Source of the DNA: Stentor coeruleus
Lineage: Eukaryota; Ciliophora; Heterotrichea; Heterotrichida; Stentoridae
Length of the DNA stretch: 64,000 bases
Reading direction: 5' to 3'
Assembly: GCA_001970955.1 (NCBI GenBank)
Contig: MPUH01000068.1
Span: 1-64,000, forward strand
A program made the translations under genes and the position numbers. Positions within the stretch are counted from its first letter, which is position 1; every line of letters starts with the position of its first letter. Shown one piece after another: positions 55,058 to 64,000 of this stretch. The notes beneath the pieces were generated by a model, which worked only from the letters and a program-made list of their open reading frames with translations, ran no database searches and was not told the origin of the DNA.

Positions 55058-58000
55058 ATGTCGCTACTAAGAAAAGAATACCTATGCCAAGTGACAATCG
55101 TCGAAGGTCGTGAGCTTTCAGGAACAGATCCATCAGGTAGCTGCGACCCATTTGTTAAAGTAACATGTGGTAATGCCCCAGCTCAAGCAACAACAACTGA
55201 AGATCAAACCAATAACCCAAGCTGGAACCAGTCTTTTACCTTCTCTAAACTAAGTCTAACCGATTCAGAACTTGAGTCTTGGGAGTTGAAAATTGAGTGT
55301 ATGGATTTCAATGCTTTTATGACAAATAAACTCATTGGGGCTTATTCAGTAGGTCTAGCAACTTTAAACAGAAACAGTAATCATGAGTTTTACAATATGT
55401 GGGTAATACTTTTACATCCAGAATATGGGTCAACACCTCGTGGGTATTTATTAATAAACTGTTTTATTGTTGGTCCTGATGATGTTCCCCCAGCTCATGC
55501 TATAGGTGAACAGATGGGTTTAGATGAAGATGCAGAAGATTCAGATGATGATGCTGATGAGTTGTTAACACCTGAACAGAGAAAACTTAAAAAACTTAAA
55601 AAACAAGCGATTGGGGTTGTAAAAACGCCTATGATTGCTAAGAAAAACTATCAATTGTCGGTGAATATTTATAAAGCTGATAAACTTGTAAGGTTTGGAG
55701 GGAATGAGTCAAGTCCTTTTGTCAGTGTGAGAACTCAAGGGATTGTTGAGAGGACACATGTTATAGATGCAAACAGTAATCCTATATGGAATATTAAATT
55801 ATCATTCCCAGCTTCAACACCTATTTTAAATGATAGGATTACTATTAGAGTTTGGGATTATAGGCCTAGATCAAGAGATAAGCTTATTGCTACATTGCCT
55901 GAAGTCCCAAATGACCATGATTATTATAATATTAGCAATTTGATTAGCAGAGGAGGAGTTTTACCATGTAGATGGTGTAACCTTTATGGACCAAGTGAAG
56001 AGGAAGATACAATTTGGAATGATATCAGACAAATTACTGGGTTTACTAAAAAAAGCTATATTGGCACATGTTTTGTTGGAAGATTACTTCTATCTATGAC
56101 TGTATCTCCTAATGATGAGCCAGAAACTGGTGTGGCCAAAGCTGCTCCATATCGTGAGCCTATATCAAAAATCCATCAATTAAAAGTGACGGTTTATGAG
56201 ATGAAAAATGCTAGTGCCTGTGGTGACAAAGTGCGTATTCGTGTGAGTATCGGGCAACATTATGTGTTTTCTAAAGCATCAAGGAAAAAAGAAAAAGTCG
56301 ACCCAAACACAAAAGAATCACTTATCGGGTTTACATGGGGAAGTAGTTACTCAGGAGAACTTCTTCAAGAAATAAAAGAACCTTTTCCTGTTGACCCAAA
56401 TCAAACCCCAGATGTTTTTGTTGATCTCTTTTCCGAAGGATTTACTGGAGAAAAACGCATTGGGTATATCCGTAAGCCAGTAACAGAAATAATAGGGAAT
56501 GATAGTCCTTTATGGATTCCTTTCAGATCTATAGATAAACATTCAAATGTTGGTATGGCATCACCTGGGTTACTTTTAATTTGTATGTTTTTTGGTGTAG
56601 AATCAGAAGATAATAATCGTGGACCAAAACTTAAACCACGTAAAGTTGAACATTGGCTTTGTTGGAATATATTCGGGGGTTTAGATATGGCCCCAGCTCT
56701 TGAAGATGCTGATACAAATATTTTCATTAAAATTTACTGTGGAGAATGTGTTATACAAATGCCGGATAAATTTTTTAAGGATGATGGAAAAGAAGGAAAT
56801 GATAATAAAAAAAAAATCGGTAAATTCCCGATATGGAAATGGGCTGAGGTAACAAAATTGAATTTACATGAGGATTTGCATTTTGAACAAAATATGAGAA
56901 TTGAAGTTCATAATAACTCGAAAATATTAGGATTGATAAAAACAACTGATGAAATTGGCCAGTTTTCTATACCTTTGTATGCTTGTGCACAGAAATGGAA
57001 CTCGCCACATTTTTTCCATGTGGTGAATTCTAATGAAGAAGGGGTTTCGCAAGGGAGGATTATTGCATGTTTTTATGTTAGTAGGGAAAAAATTGATGCT
57101 GATAGAAATCCTTGTGCTGAAAGTATGGAGACTAGGAATTGTGATGTTGAAGTTGCTTTGATTGGTATTAGAGGACTTAAACCTCCGTATGAAGAATTGA
57201 AGATTACATTGGAAATACCTGGGTATACAACAAAAGATGGGAATTCTGCTGTTGAGGTTATTACTCCAAATGCATCTAAGGATAAGTCTAATCCGAATAT
57301 ACAGGAAATTATACGTTTTAAAGGAATTGAATTGCCGGTTAAACCAATTTATTTACCTGCAATATATGTAAAAATTGAAGATACAGCATTGCTTTCATGG
57401 AATAAATCCTTTACTTATATTTCTCTAATAAAATACTGCAATTGGATAGAAGATGAACTAGAAAAACGTGATGCTATAGAACAATACCAAAGAAACTTTA
57501 CTGAAAAAGACCTTATTGAACAAGCACCTGTGAATATTTCTCCAGAAGAAATTGCAATTAAAAGAAAGCTTCCTGATGTTGAAATTATAACTGATTATGG
57601 AAGTGATGAAGGTTGTAATGAAGATGATGAAGAAGATCTTTCAAAAGTTAAAAAAGCTATACCGTTTAACGATATTTTTGAACCGAAAAACTCAAAAATT
57701 TTCCCAAGGATAGAATTCGACAAGTCTGGTGATGATGAAAAATCAGAATTAGAACTCAGAGAAAAAACTCAACAAAAATTAGAACATGACCTTGAAGCAA
57801 CTAAAGAAATAGCCCGACAACGTCTAGAAAAAAAAGGTGAAGTGCCTGAAGATATCAAGAAAAAAATGCGTGATCTTGAAAGGGAACTAGAAGTAGTAAA
57901 AATCGGTGTAATGTCAGAAAATGCTTTCCTTAAAAAAGATGATGACTTTGAAGATGATGGTGACTATCAATACAACCGTCCAATCTATAAAAATGGTCTT

Positions 58001-59635
58001 TTAGACGACATCCAAACTCCTCCATATCATCGTTTCCAACTTTTTAAAAAGTCCAAAAACTCAGACAAACTTTCAGTCTTTCGTGTAGGTGAACCAACAG
58101 GTGCTGTTCTTAAAGCTATAGCCAATATAAAATTCAACGATCCAGATGAAGAAGAATACCCTGACGTTGAAAATTTGGATTGGGAATTCAACTTTTTTCA
58201 TCCAATATTCAAAGATGACACATCTTTAATCAAAGCTTTTTCTGGTATGAAAGTTGTGATAAGGGTTTATTTATTAAGAGCATTATCATTATGTGCTGTT
58301 GATAATGCTTCTGATTTACCTGCTATAGCTGCTGGTCTTGAAGCTTTGTCTAGTGCGACAAGTTATCCTGAGCTTCAGATTGGAGAAGAGCAAATAAGAA
58401 ATGTGACGTATTTTATTGAAGAAGGAAACCCTGAAAAAGATAATTTAAATCCAGAGTATTTTAGGTCTTATGAAATGCATGGAGAATTACCAACTGATTG
58501 GAGATTAGCAATTAATATATGGAGTCAAGGGTCTATGGGATTTGATAGGGTTATAGGATCAACATCAGTTGATATGGAAGATAGATATTTTGGTAACAAA
58601 TATATAAGCAAGTTACTTATGCTGAATATTTCTAAGAATTATGTTGATAGGATTATTGAAAGCACAAATATTACTCAGCAAAGAAACTGGCTTAATAGTG
58701 TGAAAAAGAAAATCAAAAGAGCGACACTTGATTTGAAAGAAAATAGACCTTTAGCTCCTGTTGAATATAGACCTCTGTCAGCTAAAGGTAAAAAAACCGC
58801 ACAAGGCATGATTGAGATGTTTGTCGAAGTTTTAGACCTCCAAACAGCTAAACTAGTTCCTATGTCTAAAATTGCGCAAAAGGCATGATTGAGATGTTTG
58901 TCGAAGTTTTAGACCTCCAAACAGCTAAACTAGTTCCTATGTCTCAAAATTGCTAAGCCTGTTCCTGAAAAATATGAGCTTAGGTTTATCATCTGGAAAT
59001 GCGAAGGGATCCCAATACCCGAAGGTGATGAAGCAGTTGATATTTATTTCAAAGTATCATTTGACCCTACAGGTTGGCTAGCTGAATCTACAGACAAAGA
59101 AACCGATTGTCATGCTGGCTCAGAAGATGGTCATGGTATTTTCAATTGGCGTATAAAATTCGGATTTGAATTGCCATGTAGTTTTGCTAGAATCCGTATA
59201 GCTGCATATGATTTTTCAACATTCGGTGATGATCAAATGATGAGTGAAGTGGTTTTAGATTTAGCTAAACATTTTAGAAGAGTTATGAAAGAAGGAAAAC
59301 TGAGTCAAGAAGAACAATGGGTTGATTTAATTATCCCTGGACCACAACAAAAAAATGGAGGAAAGGTTTTAGTGAGTTTTAATATATTGAGTTTAGCTGA
59401 GGCTAATCAAGCACCTGTTGGTGAAGGACAGGATGAACCAAATAGAGATCCTGAGCTTGAGACACCTGAAGAAGGAAGAGGTATTGGAGACTTTTTGAAA
59501 GGGACACCATTTGATGTGTCTAATTGGTCGCTTTTCAACTTTGGTCTTATCAAAAAACTTATTATGGTCCTTTCTCTTATGGGTACGATTGTCGTCCTGT
59601 TTATATACCCAGGGCTGATTAGCAAGCCTGCATAA
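55058..59635 (+). CDS. Ferlin (multi-C2 membrane protein)
   Basis: Ferlins are C-terminally anchored proteins with many C2 domains that act in calcium-regulated membrane fusion and repair. The gene is split by an un-flagged 78-nt duplication near 58876-58953; without it one frame of 1,499 aa runs to TAA, a plausible ferlin size. C2 domains are visible at about 8-135 (IVEGRELSGTDPSGSCDPFV, NNPSWNQSF), 200-300 (NIYKADKLVRFGG, NSNPIWNIKLSF), 365-480, near 1080-1230, and in the last 220 residues (FIIWKCEGIPIPEGDEAVDI). A helix of about 20 residues near the end (LIMVLSLMGTIVVLFIYPGL) is the anchor. An acidic/charged linker with coiled-coil potential lies around 850-990. Confidence 0.9.
58799..58953. 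repeat. Near-exact 77/78-nt tandem duplication breaking the ferlin
   Basis: 58799-58875 recurs as 58876-58953 with a few differences (one substitution near 58879, one extra C at 58945). It resembles the n-flagged joins but has no n. Removing 78 nt restores SKIAKPVPEKYELRF in frame, so an assembly error is likelier than a real mutation. Confidence 0.85.
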
Positions 59636-60328
59636 TAGTTTTAGGTTTATTGATTAGTAAATTGAGTTTTTTTTTAATAAAAATTAGATGCGGATTTATA
59701 TTGGAGGCTTTGAAAAGTATTATGATTTGGTGTAAGGATTAATTTATGATTATTAAGTGGGTTAGGATTATTTTTTGTAATGATTATAAGAAGAAGTTTT
59801 AGTATTTGAAATTTATATGTAATAGATGGAATATATTAAAAATAAGCTTTAAAGTATTGTAATTTTTTTGGATTAAAATTTACTGAGTAATATATAATAG
59901 TATAATACAAAAACTCAATGGGAAAAAAATACTATAAAAAATCAATACTTTGAACTTTAAAAAGAAAAATAAAATAAAATGTTGTGATATTTAGTTTTAA
60001 GGCTAAAATATAGTTATTGCTTGTAAAAATTACGAATAAAAAAAGAAAATAATTATCATAAACTTTAAGACAATGAAAATTATTCAAGTACTTATAGATT
60101 ATATTAAAAAATAAAATCAGAACAAATTTTATCAAAAATCCTCAATTCCTTAACACTTATCATCTTTTAATTCCTATTAAAAACTGCATATTAAACTTCT
60201 TACAACTATTACATCCACATAAATTATAAAAAAAATATCTTATTTTATTTTAAATAAATCTAACTCAATCAGCATTTTATAATATTTTTCATCTACTAAC
60301 TTTATAATCTAAAACTTATTATCCTCAT
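59636..60328. other. Convergent intergenic region
   Basis: G-rich, C-poor after the ferlin to about 59790, then AT-rich, and C-rich from about 60120 toward the receptor 3' end. No gene seen. Confidence 0.62.
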
Positions 60329-62119
60329 CTAAGTATACGTCTTAAAACAACACAAACATTGTTTCTTATTCTCAATAATCATGGCATTATAAATACATTT
60401 TCCATGATAAGGATGTCCACAAGGTAAAGCTCTAATATCACTATTTTTATCAAACTCTTTCTGACAAATATAGCATACTTTAATTTCATTATAAGCATTT
60501 TCTATATCTAATTGTATAGTTTGTACAACAAATCCAAAGTTTTGAATACTAATATCTTCAGAATTCTCATATACAGGTTTGAAAATCTTAGGTAAGCTAT
60601 CTTGATGTTCCAAATAATTCAGATTTGAACTTTGTAATTCATCATCTATTTTAGAACTTAAAGGTGGGGTTAAAGGAGAGACAAGAATAGTCGCACTTTG
60701 TGGGACAGTATCTGATTTAAGGTTTTTTATATAGTTTTTCTATATAATATTTACATCATGAGAACTTCTTTTTGAATCTGAGAAATTAGGAGCTAAATGA
60801 TCACTATCAAGATTTACTTTATGAAATAAATCCATAGGTTCAATACTTTGATTATTTTCTATAGAAAGTTCGTGTTTTTGTTTTATAGCCTCATGTTTTA
60901 TTTGCATTTTCATCTGCCTATTTTCTATATGAAACCATATAAGCATAATAAATCTATATGACCCTTACGTACCAATAACAAAAATTATTACAATTGATAT
61001 TATTGCTGGAAGCTTAAAAGGACTTTCTTCAGGATTAATTTTTTTGCATATACCAGAATAAAGTAAATACCCATCAGCGCATAATATGCAATCAGCTAAA
61101 TTATTACAGCTAAGGCACCCATCTGTGCAATTCATACATTTTAATCCATCAAGGTACATCCCATTATTACATGAAATACAAAAAGAAGAATCTTCGTTAC
61201 AAGTCTTACAATTAGAATCACAACAATGATTTTGACTATCTAAAAAATATCCTTCAAAGCATTTTAAGCAATTATTTATTGAGTTTGGACATGATGAACA
61301 TTTTTTTGTATGGCAAATTTTTCCAACACACTCATTATTGTTAATTAATTCATATCCATCATAACATTCATTACATAATGTATTGTTTGTGCAGTGCTTA
61401 CAATTACTTACACAGTTATAACATAAGTTGTTTAGATAATACCCTTCATTACAAGAACTACAATTCCAATTATCTTTAGAACATGTTAAACAAGATGGAT
61501 GGCAACAGAATCCATTTAAGTCAAGATCTAATCCTTCTTCACAATAATTGCACCTCTTAGATTTTTCATCACAATAAGAGCAAAATATTGAATCGCAATA
61601 AAAACAATTAAAATCGTCTAAATAAGTTTTAATCGTACATTCTTGACATTGTGTAAAATTAACAGAGCATTTAAGACATTCAATATTAGAACATTTTACA
61701 CATGAGTTTTGTTCATCAAGACCTAAACCATCTTTGCATGATACACAATTTTGAAAATTATCATCACAATAAGCACATGCGGTGCTATCACAACTAATTG
61801 ATCTTGATTGATGAAAGCAAGTATTTGGATAGAAACATGAACAATTTGAAGATGAGCATATTGGTTCACAATAACCGTTTATTAGCTTGTAACCTTCTTG
61901 GCATTGGATGCAAGTTGAGTTTTGAAGTTCTAAACAATTTTCTATACGATAAAGAGAAAGTTCAGAGGATTGGGATGCTTTACAACCTATGTCAAGGTCA
62001 CGAGTATACCCAAGATTGCAGTTTAAGCAGGTTTCATGGAAATTTGGTGAACAGAACTCACAGTTTTGTATTGAGCAAGAGTGGACAATAAGAATGGATT
62101 GGATAAAAACAATAAGCAT
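60329..62119 (-). CDS. Cys-rich single-pass receptor with cytosolic RING-H2 finger
   Basis: Three ORFs become one of 586 aa, ending in TAG, once two 15-nt introns are removed. A signal peptide (MLIVFIQSILIVHSC) leads into about 350 residues of furin/growth-factor-receptor-type Cys repeats (CxxC, CxxCxxG patterns: CVSCKDGLGLD, CSSCNEGYYL, CLKCFEGYFL). A transmembrane helix follows (AIISIVIIFVIGT, continued by FIMLIW after intron 1). The cytosolic tail is polar. It ends in a RING-H2 finger: CYICQKEF, LPCGHPYHGKC, then CLCC, all eight ligands present. This is the layout of a membrane E3 ubiquitin ligase with an extracellular sensor; ligand and substrate unknown. A decayed relative lies at 63650-63920. 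Confidence 0.86.
60740..60754 (-). other. 15-nt intron
   Basis: Minus strand GTAAATATTATATAG, with A at position 10. Contains the TAG that ends the middle ORF; removal keeps the frame into the RING exon. Confidence 0.9.
60954..60968 (-). other. 15-nt intron
   Basis: Minus strand GTAAGGGTCATATAG, with A at position 10. It interrupts the membrane helix codons; removal continues the helix as GTFIMLIW. Confidence 0.92.
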
Positions 62120-63640
62120 ATTTATTATTGAAAATATTTTATAGTCATGATAAGAAAGATAAGATTGAAGATAGAGAGTTTGGGTAGGGATGGAATTAAG
62201 ATAGAGAGTTTTGGATAGATTTTGAATTGCGGATTTTATTGATAGGCTTTATATTATTTAGCTCAATGTATATACTGATTTATACTTTAAATAATACAGA
62301 TAATCTTTATAATGCTAGATGGTACATTGTGACTATGTTATTAAAATTTTATGTATTTTTTTTTCTAAGGATTTATAATATTTTAATGAAATTAGTACGA
62401 TATGATACAAGAAACCCTCTTTTAAGGTTAATTTGTTTATCAAATTTTCTCATTTATAAAACATTATAACTAAAGTATATGCCCAACATTTTATATTTAT
62501 CCATCAAAGTTCAACCTAGTGCCAATTATCTTAAAATACTAAGGTATCCAATCTATAGCATTTTCTTAAAGCTAATATTAACCCAGCAGACTATTAAAGT
62601 CATTCCTAAAATAATTTTTTTTAAGCTGACTAGAAATAAATCCCAGTTTTTTTGGTGCATGAAATTTAAACTGAGGCTGGCTAATTAAATCCATATAAAA
62701 ATAATACAGATAATCATATAAGTATTGAAAAATTATTCATTTCTAAAAAATTACAATTAAATATATCTGAGTTATTATTATTAGCTTTGGTCTTATTAGA
62801 AAACTCAATTAAGTTTTTCACTTATTTGCAAAACTTAGTATTTTATTATATCCAATCTTAGTTATCAATATGATTTAATATATAGCTAATAATTTATGAA
62901 AATAAATTATAAAAGTATACTTAATATACATTTATATATAATAAACCATGTGAGTATATAAAAATATGATAAAGAAATCACAGATTTTTATGAAAACTTA
63001 TAAACAATTTAAAAAAGGCTAAAAAAATTTAAAACTTTTTATGAAAACTTATAAACAATTTAAAGAAGCTAAAAGATTTTAAGCTATACAACTAGGAAAT
63101 ATTTTGAATACAATTTTCATTACAAATCTTATCATATTTTGAAAATAAAAACAAAAAACTTAATTCTTATATATAAAAGAGACAATAAACCTTATATCTG
63201 TTTTAAGATGATTATGATACTTTTGATAAATAATATGATTATAGATTGAATATAAAAAAAGTGTTTGAATAATATGAAAAATAAGCTAAGAATGAAAATT
63301 ATGAGATAAAAATTGCAAAATTAGTTTTATAAGACATTGATAATTAGATAAGATTTTTTGAAATTTTCAGCTATAAAATTTAAGATAGTAAATAAGGTAA
63401 CAAAAAAAATTTTCATATTTGAAAAGTTTGGAATATATTCTTTTAAGTTTTTAAAAGCTTAACTATATATTTAGCCTTTAATTATAGATTCCAATAACTA
63501 TCTTCTTTATAAACTCACAAGCAGCTCATTTTATAATATTTTTATTATAATTCCCTTAACCATATTTCAATCAAAATTAGCAAAACCATGATAAATACTT
63601 TCTTTAGTAAAAAAACTATTTTTAATCATCCTAATTATCC
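62120..63640. other. Intergenic, very AT-rich
   Basis: Two short hydrophobic plus-strand ORFs (62227-62469, 62479-62688) have no support. A direct duplication of about 40 nt with a 52-nt period occurs at about 62985-63080 (TTTTTATGAAAACTTATAAA in each copy). No RNA gene recognised. Confidence 0.6.
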
Positions 63641-63649
63641 TTATCTAAA

Positions 63650-63920
63650 TATATTATTTTAAACACCACAGATATTACTTTTTATTTTCATTGATCATTG
63701 TATTATAAATACATTTCCCATGATAAGGATACCCACAAGGTAGAACCCTAATATCAGAATCTTCATCAAACTCCTCCTGATAAAAAAACATATTAAATCC
63801 TATTATAAGATTTTTCTATATCTAATTGCACAACTGGAACAAAAAAACCAAAATAATGAATGCTAATATTCCATAAACAGGTTTGAAAAGATCAGTAAAT
63901 TCGTATTGTTCACTCAAACA
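63650..63920 (-). pseudogene. Decayed copy of the receptor's RING tail
   Basis: On the minus strand the sequence parallels 60340-60610. FKPVYG, SIHYFGFFV, QLDIEKSYN and DIRVLPCGYPYHGKCIYN match FKPVYENS, SIQNFGFVV, QLDIENAYN and DIRALPCGHPYHGKCIYN. The first Cys pair (CYIC) is lost, one His ligand is Tyr, stops interrupt it (after the QL-x-N segment and after NENKK), and the frame shifts at least once. The rest of the copy would lie to the right of the window. Confidence 0.78.
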
Positions 63921-64000
63921 ATCAATATTCTGAATTTAGATAAAAACATTATTAATTTTAGGTGAAATCAGAGTATTAAATATCATAGATTTATTTGATG

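Noticed and set aside
59932-60135. 67-codon minus-strand ORF between ferlin and receptor
   Set aside because: Phe/Ile/Tyr-rich low-complexity translation of AT-rich DNA.
62227-62688. Two hydrophobic plus-strand ORFs
   Set aside because: The first lacks an ATG start, no tiny intron joins them, and no family is recognised.
1-64000. UGA or UAA/UAG reassignment as in other ciliates
   Set aside because: Conserved genes end at TAA or TAG where the family ends, conserved Trp is TGG, and no conserved domain is interrupted by an in-frame stop that an intron or join does not explain.
1-64000. Transposons, viral elements, rRNA and tRNA genes
   Set aside because: No transposase, reverse transcriptase, integrase or capsid-like ORF, no long terminal repeats, and no cloverleaf with recognisable A and B boxes was seen by eye. 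A tRNA scan would be needed to be sure.

Overview
This window looks like macronuclear DNA of a heterotrich ciliate close to Stentor. It is AT-rich and densely packed with mostly intronless eukaryotic genes on both strands. Seven introns can be placed confidently: six are exactly 15 nt and one is 16 nt. All begin GTA, end AG, and carry an A six bases before the 3' end. Tiny 15-16 nt introns with an ordinary reading of UGA as non-sense are known from Stentor coeruleus; related Blepharisma reads UGA as Trp, and here Trp is TGG. The species is an inference.

Layout. Bases 1-1184 are a tandem array of about 70 units. Nearly every unit is 15 nt, reads GTA...A...AG and fits the intron consensus of this same genome. 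A short exon-like ORF and a nonsense-riddled gene-like stretch follow (1211-2118). From 2869 to 14325: a DUSP-USP deubiquitinase, a small unknown gene seen only after removing an intron, a glycogen debranching enzyme with an embedded glycogen-binding domain, and two coiled-coil proteins, one ending in a Gas2-related motif. From 14326 to 28360: a CK1-family kinase, a kelch-double-BTB protein, a RING protein, AMP deaminase, an unknown protein, a nine-repeat WD40 protein, a PSTAIRE CDK and a Cys-rich zinc-binding protein. From 28771 to 46034: an EDC4-like decapping scaffold, an unknown protein, a coiled-coil protein, 14-3-3, a giant WD40-TRP-like channel fusion, an EF-hand/PH/CaMK-type kinase, an importin-beta-family receptor and a basic unknown protein. 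From 46429 to the end: a class-2 DYRK kinase, a DAG-lipase-like enzyme, two small unknown proteins, a decayed gene, a ferlin, and a Cys-rich single-pass receptor with a cytosolic RING-H2 finger. A decayed copy of the RING end of that receptor lies at the right edge.

The genes do not form one pathway; they are housekeeping and signalling genes. Loose themes are calcium and membrane functions (ferlin, EF-hand kinase, TRP-like channel, lipase), ubiquitin (USP, two RING proteins, BTB adaptor) and protein kinases (four).

Three window-wide properties stand out. All 27 gene ends I checked use TAA (16) or TAG (11) and none uses TGA. Intergenic DNA is strongly strand-asymmetric: C-rich and G-poor before genes, G-rich and C-poor after them, read on the coding strand. 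Nine single 'n' characters mark scaffold joins; seven have the same sequence directly on both sides and one more is flanked by a partial repeat. These joins distort several gene models, and a similar join without an 'n' breaks the ferlin.
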